The notes: generated by a model not told the origin, from the sequence alone. A stretch of 10,746 nt of DNA from an uncultured Eubacteriales bacterium (GCA_900546685.1 UREB01000044.1:1-10746), one strand, 5' to 3'. Counted from the first letter of the stretch, positions 1 through 7,600 are shown. Made by a program: numbers and translations.

Positions 1-32
1 GACTGGAGTTCAGACGTGTGCTCTTCCGATCT
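1..32 (+). other. Illumina TruSeq adapter remnant (assembly artefact)
   Basis: The first 32 bases, beginning GACTGGAGTTCAGACGTGTG and ending in the CTCTTCCGATCT tail, match the 3' part of the standard Illumina multiplexing read-2 adapter/primer. This is known adapter sequence, not genome. It means the contig end was built from untrimmed reads and that biology starts at about position 33. Any reading frame extending into this stretch has artificial N-terminal residues. Confidence 0.97.
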
Positions 33-44
33 AGAGCTCCGCAA

Positions 45-623
45 GTGAACCTATTGCTGGATAGGCCGCCGACCCAAATAGAGGTTGGCGGCCTGTTCTA
101 TGAAATTGATGCGGATTTTCGGACAGGGATAGCCTTTGAACTCCTTATGCTGGATGAAGAATTTACAGAGACGGAAAAAGCGGCAAGGGCGATGGAACTG
201 TATTTCCCGCAGATACCAGACGATGAAGAAGAGGCGATGGAGAAAATCCTTTGGTTTTATCTATGCGGACGGGAAGAAACCAACCAGGAGGAGAAGGAAA
301 CGGAACCCGCGCCAAAGAACATTGTATACAGCTATGAATACGATGCGGGAAGCATTTACGCAGCGTTTTTATCGCAATATGGGATGGATCTTGTGGAAAT
401 TCCATTTTTGCATTGGTGGAAGTTCAAGGCCCTTTTCCATGCGTTAGACGAAAACCTTGAATTTATGAAGATCATGCGGTATAGGGCGGTAGACATTACA
501 AAGGTACCAAAAGAACAAAAGGACTTTTACAGAAAAATGAAGCAGCTTTATGCGCTGCCGGACAACAGAACAGAGGAAGAAAAGGAACAGGACTTTATTT
601 CCAGCTTGTCGGAAGGGCTATGA
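45..623 (+). CDS. Gp15-family phage tail assembly protein
   Basis: This protein of about 192 residues resembles the bacteriophage Gp15 family (Listeria A118-type). That family is encoded directly upstream of the tape measure gene and is thought to act as a tail assembly chaperone. The N-terminus NLLLDRPPTQIEVGG followed by EIDADFRTGI is the typical family opening, with an acidic middle (EEAMEKI, EETNQEEKE) and a conserved aromatic patch (FLHWWKFKALFHAL). The frame stays open back into the adapter, so an apparent GTG at 18 is artificial. I place the start at GTG 45, giving an (M)NLL opening as in relatives. No clear ribosome site precedes it, perhaps because the start is translationally coupled: a TGA in another frame overlaps this GTG. 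The stop overlaps the next gene by 4 bases (ATGA). Family assignment is from remembered similarity; the start is inferred. Confidence 0.82.
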   Translation: MNLLLDRPPTQIEVGGLFYEIDADFRTGIAFELLMLDEEFTETEKAARAMELYFPQIPDDEEEAMEKILWFYLCGREETNQEEKETEPAPKNIVYSYEYDAGSIYAAFLSQYGMDLVEIPFLHWWKFKALFHALDENLEFMKIMRYRAVDITKVPKEQKDFYRKMKQLYALPDNRTEEEKEQDFISSLSEGL

Positions 624-754
624 AAAATAAACAATGGGTGAAATGCCCGTATTGCGGCAAAAAGCTTGCCAAAATACTGCCGGATGCTATATGCAAAGGC
701 ATATTTGTATGGTGCAAAAGCTGTAAGAGAGAAATTGAAATCAAGCGTCCATAG
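620..754 (+). CDS. Small zinc-ribbon protein, cysteine-rich KTR/Com-like
   Basis: This 44-residue protein has two CxxC knuckles: CPYC at residues 9-12 and CKSC at 32-35, with an extra Cys25. That is enough to bind one zinc ion as a ribbon. The pattern W-x-x-CPxCG-x-K, then a central D, then a hydrophobic-W-CxxCK-x-E-x-x-I ending resembles the Cys_rich_KTR family and the Com-like zinc fingers of Mu-like phages. The KTR tripeptide is replaced by KLA. The ATG sits in an ATGA overlap with the Gp15 stop, after GGAAGGG, so it is probably translated by coupling. It lies between the tail chaperone and tape measure genes. Com of phage Mu binds mRNA to activate translation of mom, but no mom-like gene is visible here. 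Role unknown; a nucleic-acid-binding or assembly function is inference only. Confidence 0.75.
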   Translation: MKNKQWVKCPYCGKKLAKILPDAICKGIFVWCKSCKREIEIKRP

Positions 755-774
755 AGCCGTGAGCCAGTGACGAT

Positions 775-781
775 AAAGGGG
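775..781 (+). promoter_or_regulatory. Ribosome binding site for the tape measure gene (TTG start)
   Basis: AAAGGGG lies 8 bases upstream of the TTG at 790. No ATG or GTG in this frame is as well placed, so this site decides the unusual TTG start of the tape measure protein. Confidence 0.65.
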
Positions 782-789
782 TGTTGTGA

Positions 790-3700
790 TTGGCACAGGC
801 AGACGGCTCCATTCTTATAGATACAAAAATTGACCAATCAGGGATCGCAAAAGGAATCAAGGGGATCACAACGGCGGCGGCAGCCGCGTTTGGCACTTTG
901 TCCGGCTATGCAGTCAAAGCGGGCATGGACTTTGAAGCACAAATGTCCAAAGTAGAAGCGATTTCCGGGGCGACGGGGGACGAGATCGCCGCGCTGACTG
1001 AAAAAGCGAAGCAGATGGGCATTGAAACGAAATATTCTGCCACAGAATCAGCACAAGCCCTGGAATACATGGCGATGGCGGGCTGGAAAACAGAGGATAT
1101 GCTAAGCGGCATTGATGGCGTAATGAACCTAGCCGCGGCTTCTGGTGAAGATTTGGCGATGGTTTCGGATATTGTAACCGATTCCATGACAGCTTTCGGA
1201 TTACAGGCCAAGGACGCTGCACATTTTTCGGACGTATTGGCCATGGCTTCGGCGGCCTCCAACACAGACGTTGCTATGCTGGGCGAATCCTTCAAGTATG
1301 TGGCTCCTGTGGCTGGGGCGATGAAATACAGCATTGAGGACGTATCGCTGGCGCTGGGCCTGATGGCAAACAGTGGTATCAAGGCAAGCCAAGCAGGTAC
1401 GGCGCTGCGTTCGCTGCTTTCTCGGATGGTGAAACCGACCGATGAAGTAAAAGATGCAATGAAAACGCTGGGCGTATCTCTTACAGACGCGAAAGGCAAC
1501 ATGAAGCCGTTCAACGAGGTTTTAGAAGAGCTGCGCACGGGCTTTGGCAAATTATCGGATGCACAGAAGACACAGCTTGCAGCTTCTTTGGCGGGGCAAG
1601 AGGGTATGTCTGGATTGCTTGCAATCGTAAATGCCTCTGATGAGGACTTTGCAGCCCTTGCCGACCAGATCAATAACGCAGATGGCAGCGCCCAAAGAAT
1701 GGCAGAAACCATGAACGATAACCTAAAAGGGCAAATCACCCTTTTAGGATCTAGCTTAGAGGGGCTGGGGCTTGCTATCTATGACGGGATCAATGCACCG
1801 TTAAAGGAAGCGGTCAAGTATGCTATGCAGGCGGTCAACGAGATCACCGGTTCCTTTTCAAGCGGGGAGCTGCAAGGGGCATTGCAATCTGTCGGTTCTC
1901 TATTTGGGGAATTGGTAAAGGTAATTATTAACATAGCCAAAACCGTCATTCCCATTTTTGTAAAGGCACTGGCGTTGGTAGGGAATCATGCAAGGCAGAT
2001 TGCTGTCGCTGTGACAGCATTAGCTGGTGCATTTGCGGCCCTGAAAGTAATCAAACAAGTTCAATCCATGATGCAAGGCTACAATTCGGTTTCCAAGGCG
2101 TTGCTTGCCCATGAAAAGGCAAACAGGCTTGCGTTGCTGGCAACCAACGGCGCGCTTACGGCAAAAGAAATGGTGGTTGGCGTGCTGACGGGAAAAATCA
2201 AGCTTGCAACAGCAGCTCAGGCGGCGTGGAATGCGGTGATGAACGGCTTTGGCGGCCCGCTTGGGCTGGTCATTACAGGAGTAACGGCGCTTACTGCCGG
2301 AATTGCCTTTTGGGCAACTACAACGGATAGCGCCGAAAATCAAATAAAAGAATCTCTCAGCAATCTTGCAGAATCCTATGAGGAAATAGGAAAGATCGCA
2401 GCGGAAACAGTATCGGGGATACAGGAATCCACAGGGATTCTTTCAAGTGTCAATGATTCATTATTTATTTCAGATGAAGAACAGACAAACTTGCAGAAAA
2501 GCATGGAAGATGTTCAAGGACAAATCATAGACATTGCTAAACGTGCTTCGGAACAGCGCAGATCATTTACAGAGGAGGAAATAAAATCTCTTGATAACCT
2601 ATTTGCAAAAATGCAGGAGATTGCATCAAGAGAGCTTGAAGTATATACAGCAAGACAGGATTCTGTAAAAGATTTTGCAGAGCAGCTTGCTAAGGATAAT
2701 GATATATCTGTTGAGAAATATGAAGAAAGGGCAAAAAGTATCTTAAAATCTGCGCAGGAAGAGAAGGACGGTCGTGTAAAATACGCATACGAAGCTGCCG
2801 CAAGCGAGGCTGCTTCAATTCAACAGCTAACAGGTATTTCGGATGAAGAAAAGCAAAAAAGAATAGATGCTGTATGGGATACTTATGAACAAGAGGTAGA
2901 AGCGGCTGAAAAGACATACACGGATACATACGACATTGTAAGTCAAGGGTATATTGACAAGGCAGATGCATTTGGAAATTATGTGTCTCTATCTGGTGAA
3001 TTGACAGATCAATTAAAATCGCAAGAAGATGATCTTGCAAAATATAAAGTGGATACTAATACTAAAACATTCGATGATGTAGCGGAACTTTACAATGCAA
3101 ATAGTGAAGATATTCTGGCAATTCTTACAGGGCAAAAAGATAAACAGGCAGAGCTATACAACGGATTAAATGGCTTAATGGATGAGACAGCGCAAAGAAA
3201 TGCTGGGGTATGGCTTGGGATGGCAGTCTCTGCAAGAGAAGGGGGCGGGCAATTAAGTCAACAGGCAAAGGATAATATTAGCGCAATGCTAGCCCCTTTT
3301 GTCGGCCTTGATGGAACAATGGAAGAACAGGGGAAAAATGTACTGCTTGGCTTAATTAACGGACTAGGAGAAGAAATTCCCGGACTTGAAGACGCCTCCA
3401 ATATGTCGGCAGATGAAATTGTGGAAACACTCAAGAGTTATTTTCAAATCAATTCCCCTTCAAAGCTCATGGAGCAGATGGGCGGATACATTGTTGGAGG
3501 ATTACGGCAAGGGCTAGAGGACACAACAGAGATCGGCAAAGCGTCTGAAAAGGTAGGCAAAGCCGTTGCAGAGGGCATCAAAAAGGGGATACAGGATAAC
3601 CGGGAATCTGTTTTGACAGTTGCCAGGAATCTTGCCAATGATGTGTTGAACATCATGAAAAATGCGTGGGATATTCATTCTCCATCGAAAAAAACAGAGT

Positions 3701-4029
3701 TGTTTGGTAAATACCTTTCGCAGGGCCTTGCGGTTGGGCTCGCTGGGGAGACCGGCAGAACAATGGGTGTAGTAGATGCGAATATGAGTAGGATCATGAA
3801 TCGAATGCAAGCCGCTGTAACGGGAGAAGCAATGCAGTTTGAAATGGGTGTTCGCATGCATGGGATGCAAAATGTGCTTATTGATTCGTTAAAGTTACGA
3901 AGTTCGGATAGCGATAAAGGACTCTCAGTAACGCAAACAAACTATTTCAACCAGCCCATAGAAAACCCGGCAGAGGTAGCTAGGGCATTGGAAAGGCAGT
4001 CTAAAAAACTTGCCAGGGAGATTAGTTGA
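790..4029 (+). CDS. Phage tail tape measure protein (TP901 type)
   Basis: This 1079-residue protein sets tail tube length and is thought to enter or contact the host membrane at DNA injection. Residues about 50-330 hold the TP901-type core: DFEAQMSKVEAISGAT, then MAMAGWKTEDM, a central SGIKASQAGTALRSLL, and QINNADGSAQRMAETM. Hydrophobic segments lie at about 378-417 and 490-509. Residues about 510-760 are charged and helix/coiled-coil-like. The C-terminus carries two degenerate copies about 75 residues apart, marked by INSPSK (887-892) and IHSPSK (962-967), each followed by a G-rich GL helix. The start is TTG after AAAGGGG. Size and place between Gp15 and Dit genes fit the family. Composition shifts sharply inside the gene: the hand-counted 60-base rows at 2461 and 3061 are 33-35% GC, while those at 2221 and 3721 are 63%. 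This suggests a swapped central module. The reading frame is intact. Confidence 0.95.
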   Translation: MAQADGSILIDTKIDQSGIAKGIKGITTAAAAAFGTLSGYAVKAGMDFEAQMSKVEAISGATGDEIAALTEKAKQMGIETKYSATESAQALEYMAMAGWKTEDMLSGIDGVMNLAAASGEDLAMVSDIVTDSMTAFGLQAKDAAHFSDVLAMASAASNTDVAMLGESFKYVAPVAGAMKYSIEDVSLALGLMANSGIKASQAGTALRSLLSRMVKPTDEVKDAMKTLGVSLTDAKGNMKPFNEVLEELRTGFGKLSDAQKTQLAASLAGQEGMSGLLAIVNASDEDFAALADQINNADGSAQRMAETMNDNLKGQITLLGSSLEGLGLAIYDGINAPLKEAVKYAMQAVNEITGSFSSGELQGALQSVGSLFGELVKVIINIAKTVIPIFVKALALVGNHARQIAVAVTALAGAFAALKVIKQVQSMMQGYNSVSKALLAHEKANRLALLATNGALTAKEMVVGVLTGKIKLATAAQAAWNAVMNGFGGPLGLVITGVTALTAGIAFWATTTDSAENQIKESLSNLAESYEEIGKIAAETVSGIQESTGILSSVNDSLFISDEEQTNLQKSMEDVQGQIIDIAKRASEQRRSFTEEEIKSLDNLFAKMQEIASRELEVYTARQDSVKDFAEQLAKDNDISVEKYEERAKSILKSAQEEKDGRVKYAYEAAASEAASIQQLTGISDEEKQKRIDAVWDTYEQEVEAAEKTYTDTYDIVSQGYIDKADAFGNYVSLSGELTDQLKSQEDDLAKYKVDTNTKTFDDVAELYNANSEDILAILTGQKDKQAELYNGLNGLMDETAQRNAGVWLGMAVSAREGGGQLSQQAKDNISAMLAPFVGLDGTMEEQGKNVLLGLINGLGEEIPGLEDASNMSADEIVETLKSYFQINSPSKLMEQMGGYIVGGLRQGLEDTTEIGKASEKVGKAVAEGIKKGIQDNRESVLTVARNLANDVLNIMKNAWDIHSPSKKTELFGKYLSQGLAVGLAGETGRTMGVVDANMSRIMNRMQAAVTGEAMQFEMGVRMHGMQNVLIDSLKLRSSDSDKGLSVTQTNYFNQPIENPAEVARALERQSKKLAREIS
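3430..3720 (+). repeat. Degenerate SPSK repeat pair in the tape measure C-terminus
   Basis: Two protein-level copies are spaced 75 residues apart. Each has an amphipathic helix, then I(N/H)SPSK, then a short helix with M or L and G, then a YI/YL-(V/S)-x-GL-x-x-GL ending. SPSK motifs of this kind recur in tape measure proteins. The copies are not obvious at DNA level, so the duplication is old. Confidence 0.6.
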
Positions 4030-4030
4030 C

Positions 4031-4897
4031 ATGGACGCAAAAAATGTAAAAATTGTATTTACGAGTAACGGAAAGGAAATGGCATTCGGGAAGCATTCTG
4101 CTTATAAAATACGTAGCATACAAGGCCTTGAAACAAGCGATATAACACTTACTGCAACGGAAAATGCGGGAATAGACGGGGCAACGGTGACAAATCGGAG
4201 ACTGGGGCCAAGGCACATAGACATCGTAGGCGGGATACCTTCAGGGGATAGAGAAGTGTACAGGGAAACCCTTGTGCGCTTTTTTAATCCAGCAAATGAG
4301 GGAACAGCAATCATTGAGTATTGTGGGCGGAAGAGAAAAGTAGGGTATTTGATAGAAAATGTAGATTTTGGAACGCTTGATTCAGTATACAAAATCCCCG
4401 AATTTACTGTATCGCTTTACTGTGAAAACCCCATGCTGTTAAGCACTAGCAGTTATGGGAGAAATATTGCCGCCTTTATCCCGCAATTTGCGCTTCCGTT
4501 CAAGTGTACGGCGGAAAAGAAACAGATCATGGGTTATCAAAAAATATCACAAAGCATCCTGATTGCGAACGACGGGGACAAAGCGGTTGGCGCCGAATTT
4601 GTTGTCACTGCGACAAGAGGAGAGGTAGATAGCCCTACCATTCGAAACGAAACAACGGGACAATACATAAAGGTCATGAGAAAACTATTTATGGGTGATA
4701 CTTTGCAGATCAGCACGATTCCTAGGCAAAAAGAAATCCTAATCAATGGTAGCAACGCCATTACGGACATGGATAGAATGTCTGATTTGTCGTTGTGCAT
4801 TATTCCAGGGGACAATGTTGTTGAATATGATGCTGAGGATGGAATGACTAATATGGACGTTCGCTTGTATTACACACCGGAATATTTGGGGGTATGA
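4031..4897 (+). CDS. Distal tail protein (Dit), phage tail family protein
   Basis: This 288-residue protein resembles siphovirus distal tail proteins. These form a hexameric ring joining the tail tube to the baseplate and carrying receptor-binding proteins. Family-like signs are the N-terminal half with a 'GLETSDITLTATENAGIDGA' stretch (about residues 28-47), LGPRHIDIVGGI, and VRFFNPANEGT, then DSVYKIPEFTVSLYCENPML, where the tail-fold domain ends and a second beta-rich domain begins. I chose ATG 4031: AGGGAG at 4015-4020 is 10 bases upstream and the ATG follows the tape measure stop by one base. An in-frame TTG at 4010 lies inside the tape measure gene and is less likely. The gene is AT-richer than the tape measure ends. 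The next gene begins one base after its stop. Order after the tape measure gene strongly supports the call. Confidence 0.88.
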   Translation: MDAKNVKIVFTSNGKEMAFGKHSAYKIRSIQGLETSDITLTATENAGIDGATVTNRRLGPRHIDIVGGIPSGDREVYRETLVRFFNPANEGTAIIEYCGRKRKVGYLIENVDFGTLDSVYKIPEFTVSLYCENPMLLSTSSYGRNIAAFIPQFALPFKCTAEKKQIMGYQKISQSILIANDGDKAVGAEFVVTATRGEVDSPTIRNETTGQYIKVMRKLFMGDTLQISTIPRQKEILINGSNAITDMDRMSDLSLCIIPGDNVVEYDAEDGMTNMDVRLYYTPEYLGV

Positions 4898-4898
4898 A

Positions 4899-5984
4899 AT
4901 GGATTTATTGATTCTTGATAAAGACTTTCATCCGATTGGGGTTGTAGATACCTTTGAATCTCTCACTTGGGATAGAAGCTACTATGACGTAGGATCGTTT
5001 TCCATTGCAACGGACATGAAATACTATGCATTGCTTAGAGATGGACGGTATATTTTCAGAAATGATGCGGATGAGCTTGGAATTTTACATGGACTTTCAT
5101 ATAAGCAGGATGCGAAATCAGAAACCGTTGAAGCAGAGGGAAAGTTCCTTGAGGCGATACTCGACGGGCGAGTAATCGAGAAAACAAAAGACCTAAAAGG
5201 AACGCCGGAAGAGATCAGCCGACAGCTCGTGACAGAGTATTGCATTGCGCCATCTGACAGCGGACGCAAGATCCCAAAACTGCGGTTAGGCACGGCGCAT
5301 GGATTGGGCACGGAGATTGCTTTTCAGTCCACAGGCGATACGGTTTTAGAAAAAATTCAAGAAATATGCCAATCTCAAGAGCTTTCTTTTTCTATGATCT
5401 ATAACTTTTTGGCAGATGAAATCGTATTTGATGTATGGAAAGGGAAGGACAGGACACAGGGACAGAAAGAGAATACCTGGGCTACCTTTTCAAGGGGGAT
5501 GGAAAACCTCATCACTGCTGAATATGACAGGGATAAAAGCAAATATAAAAACTTTGCGTATGTAGCTGGTGAGGGAGAGGATACAGAAAGGACGGTTGTT
5601 ACAGTTGACCTAACTGATGGAAAAGAAAGGAACGAATTATACGTTGATGCTAGAGACCTTAAAAGAACAGTAGACGATGTACAAATGAGCGAAAGCGATT
5701 ATCAGGCTGTACTTAAGCAGAGAGGCATTGAAAAACTTGATTCCTATAACATGGTTGAATCGTACAATGCAAAAATCGATCCTAACAGCGCTCTGAAATA
5801 TAAAAGTGATTATGACTTGGGAGATATATGTACAGTGGTCTATGATTCTCTCGGAGTTATGGTTGAAAAACGTATTGAAACGATTAAAGAAACGCATACG
5901 GCAAAGGGGATATCCATAACAGTTACATTCGGGAAAGATTATTTGAGCCTAGGACAGGCCATAAAACGTGAGGTGAAACATTGA
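4899..5984 (+). CDS. Gp37-like tail-associated (baseplate/spike) protein
   Basis: This 361-residue protein matches the siphovirus Gp37-like family (ReqiPepy6 Gp37 type). The family sits after Dit and is taken to be the tail-tip or baseplate component that connects to the fibre. The N-terminus (LLILDKDFHPIGVVDTFESL, then W-D-R-S-Y-Y-D-V-G-S-F) is typical. A middle segment follows with EGKFLEAILDGRVI and ISRQLVTEY, then a beta-rich half with FSRGMENLITAEYDRDKSKYKN. The end, YDLGDICTVVYDSLGV then RIETIKETHTAKGISITVTFG, is the usual closing domain. No peptidase motif is evident, so host-wall degradation is not predicted. The ATG follows GGGGG (4888-4892) by 6 bases. The stop overlaps the next start (TTGA). 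Some databases call such proteins tail spike or Tal; function is inferred from family and position. Confidence 0.85.
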   Translation: MDLLILDKDFHPIGVVDTFESLTWDRSYYDVGSFSIATDMKYYALLRDGRYIFRNDADELGILHGLSYKQDAKSETVEAEGKFLEAILDGRVIEKTKDLKGTPEEISRQLVTEYCIAPSDSGRKIPKLRLGTAHGLGTEIAFQSTGDTVLEKIQEICQSQELSFSMIYNFLADEIVFDVWKGKDRTQGQKENTWATFSRGMENLITAEYDRDKSKYKNFAYVAGEGEDTERTVVTVDLTDGKERNELYVDARDLKRTVDDVQMSESDYQAVLKQRGIEKLDSYNMVESYNAKIDPNSALKYKSDYDLGDICTVVYDSLGVMVEKRIETIKETHTAKGISITVTFGKDYLSLGQAIKREVKH

Positions 5985-7093
5985 GAAGCGGTTTTTTTAA
6001 CTCGACAATTACTGGATATGACGAAGAGGGAGTGCCGATTTTTGACAGAGCTGAGGACGCTACCTTTTTTGCAAAGTATTTCAGTAGAATTGTTGGCAAT
6101 GGCGTTTTTGCAGACCCAGGTGATGGCATGATGGTACAGGCAAGCAACGGGATGAATTTAGTAGTGAAACCTGGGGTTTGCTTTATCAATGGGTATATGG
6201 GATGGCTTGAAGGCGATCAGGTGATTTCGGTGGACGCTGCTCATGCAATCCTTGATAGGATTGATATGATTGTGGCCAGATATGATGGGATTAACCGAGA
6301 AATCGGTATTCATTATATCAAGGGAACAGAGTCAAGTTCGCCAGTTCCGCCGGACATCGAAAGAACGGATACGGGCGGTAGCGATATTTATGATCTTGCA
6401 TTGGCTCAAATTTATATTTCAAAAAGGGTAACAACAATTACTCAGGCGAACATCACAGATTTACGGCTTAATAATGAAGTATGTGGAATTGTAACAAGTC
6501 CAATCGAACACCTTGATACAAGCGAAGTCAACGCACAGCTAACTGCGGCTTTTAATGAATGGTTTGATGGGATTAAGGGGCAACTTTCAGAAGATGCAGC
6601 GGGGAATCTACAAAACCAGATTGACGAACATAAAGGGGAAATCGAATCGCTGCAAGGCGCTCTGAACACACATACGGGGAACACGGAGATCCATGTGACG
6701 CAAGCTGACAAGAATAAGTGGAACGCGAGTATAGCCCCTGATGACTATGTGATAGAGGAAGGGACAAGCGGGATCTGGCGGTATCGGAAATGGGAAAGCG
6801 GCCTTGCGGAATGCTGGGGGAACTCATCGCAGACAATAGACATAGATAACATGTGGGACGCTGCCGGGAATTTGGTCTACGGAACAGGGGAGCCGGTTCT
6901 GTATCCGTTCACATTTACGGAAGTGCCCTCGTGCATGATTACGCAGCAAAACTATGACGGACTGGTGATCCTGGCCATCCGAGCCAGCGGGACAACAACG
7001 CAAACGCCAACGCCGGGCCTGGTAAAAATAGCGCCAACCAACGATGGATATGAGATGATATTTGCATTTGAAGCAAAAGGGAAATACAGGTAA
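5981..7093 (+). CDS. Phage tail fibre / receptor-binding protein
   Basis: This 370-residue protein is the likely host-recognition fibre. Residues 1-165 form a baseplate-attachment region seen in Clostridia phages: RSGFFNSTI at the start, KPGVCFINGYMGWLEG, then AILDRIDMIVARYDGINREI and YDLALAQIYI. Residues about 170-235 are helical and trimer-like, including NEWFDGIKGQLSED and NLQNQIDEHKGEIESLQGAL. A HVTQADKNKWN motif (about 236-246) then links to the C-terminal tip (about 255-370), which has IWRYRKWESGLAECWGN. The start is TTG, overlapping the previous stop (TTGA) and following AGGTG at 5971-5975. GC rises from 38% in the hand-counted row at 6361 to 65% in the row at 6961. The receptor-contacting tip may thus have a different origin from the base. 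The receptor cannot be named. Confidence 0.85.
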   Translation: MRSGFFNSTITGYDEEGVPIFDRAEDATFFAKYFSRIVGNGVFADPGDGMMVQASNGMNLVVKPGVCFINGYMGWLEGDQVISVDAAHAILDRIDMIVARYDGINREIGIHYIKGTESSSPVPPDIERTDTGGSDIYDLALAQIYISKRVTTITQANITDLRLNNEVCGIVTSPIEHLDTSEVNAQLTAAFNEWFDGIKGQLSEDAAGNLQNQIDEHKGEIESLQGALNTHTGNTEIHVTQADKNKWNASIAPDDYVIEEGTSGIWRYRKWESGLAECWGNSSQTIDIDNMWDAAGNLVYGTGEPVLYPFTFTEVPSCMITQQNYDGLVILAIRASGTTTQTPTPGLVKIAPTNDGYEMIFAFEAKGKYR

Positions 7094-7099
7094 GGAGGG
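7092..7099 (+). promoter_or_regulatory. Ribosome binding site deciding the GTG start at 7107
   Basis: AAGGAGGG overlaps the end of the tail fibre gene and stands 7 bases before GTG 7107. An upstream in-frame ATG at 7062 lies inside the fibre gene and has no such site, so 7107 is the better start. Confidence 0.75.
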
Positions 7100-7106
7100 C
7101 GATAGG

Positions 7107-7415
7107 GTGAAGATATATGCGCGAACGGATAAAAACGGGATCGTGATCAAGATTTTTTCAGACGCGGCGGAGACACCAACAGAAGCGGATGTGGTGATCG
7201 AGGAAGGGGCCGAGGAGCATCATAGGTATCCTTACGAAAAGTACGCCGTGCATACGGATCAAGGGCCATACAAATACAAAATCGTAAACGGGACGATGGC
7301 AGAGAGAAGCAGGGAAGAGCTGCAAAGGGAACTGGAAGGAACAATGGGACAAAGCCTTGAAAGACGGGTATCGGATATGGAGGAAGCCGTGGCCTTGATG
7401 ATCTACGGAGGGTAA
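7107..7415 (+). CDS. Small phage protein after the tail fibre, function unknown
   Basis: This 102-residue protein has no enzyme motif. The N-terminus (MKIYARTDKNGIVIKIFSD) followed by an acidic EADVVIEEGAEEHH stretch and a YKYKIVNG strand resembles small proteins often found just after tail fibre genes in Clostridia phages. The C-terminal third is a charged helix (about 68-95, SREELQRELEGTMGQSLERR) ending in VSDMEEAVALMIYGG. The last part looks like a short coiled coil and may allow it to oligomerise or pair with the fibre. A fibre-assembly or tail-accessory role is a guess from position. GTG 7107 is preferred because of the strong upstream AAGGAGGG. The next gene starts 4 bases after its stop. 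Confidence 0.75.
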   Translation: MKIYARTDKNGIVIKIFSDAAETPTEADVVIEEGAEEHHRYPYEKYAVHTDQGPYKYKIVNGTMAERSREELQRELEGTMGQSLERRVSDMEEAVALMIYGG

Positions 7416-7418
7416 AGG

Positions 7419-7589
7419 ATGAAGATAGCAGAACTGGAAAACGTATTCCTGCGCATTACGGCAAGAGCGGTACTGACAAGCATGGAGACGGAAGGAATCG
7501 GATTTACAAAGGCGGTAGAGCCATATACAAAGCTGACGGAGGAACAAAGGCAAGCGCTGGGGAGTTTGGAAGAATTTCAAGGAAGATAG
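7419..7589 (+). CDS. Small phage protein, function unknown (56 aa)
   Basis: This short 56-residue reading frame starts at an ATG 3 bases after the previous stop. GGAGGG at 7407-7412, inside the end of that gene, acts as the ribosome site. The sequence begins MKIAELENVFLRITARAVL, continues with EGIGFTKAVEPYTKLTEEQR, and ends QALGSLEEFQGR. It is mostly helical and charged, with no Cys and no membrane segment. It fills the only gap between the preceding small gene and the endolysin gene, and its stop is 11 bases before the endolysin start, so it fits the operon spacing. I do not recognise the family. It could be an XkdX-like tail accessory by position only, but its sequence does not clearly show that. 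Confidence 0.65.
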   Translation: MKIAELENVFLRITARAVLTSMETEGIGFTKAVEPYTKLTEEQRQALGSLEEFQGR

Positions 7590-7600
7590 GGAGGGAAACC

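Noticed and set aside
575..625. Possible -1 frameshift from the Gp15 gene into the zinc-ribbon gene
   Set aside because: The frames are in -1 relation and open, but only a weak A-AAG site at 581-584 exists, with no X-XXY-YYZ heptamer, and ATGA coupling explains the layout.
906..1739. Long antisense open frame of 277 codons opposite the tape measure gene
   Set aside because: It mirrors the codon pattern of the real gene, has low-complexity Ser/Ala-rich sequence, and has no ribosome site or family features.
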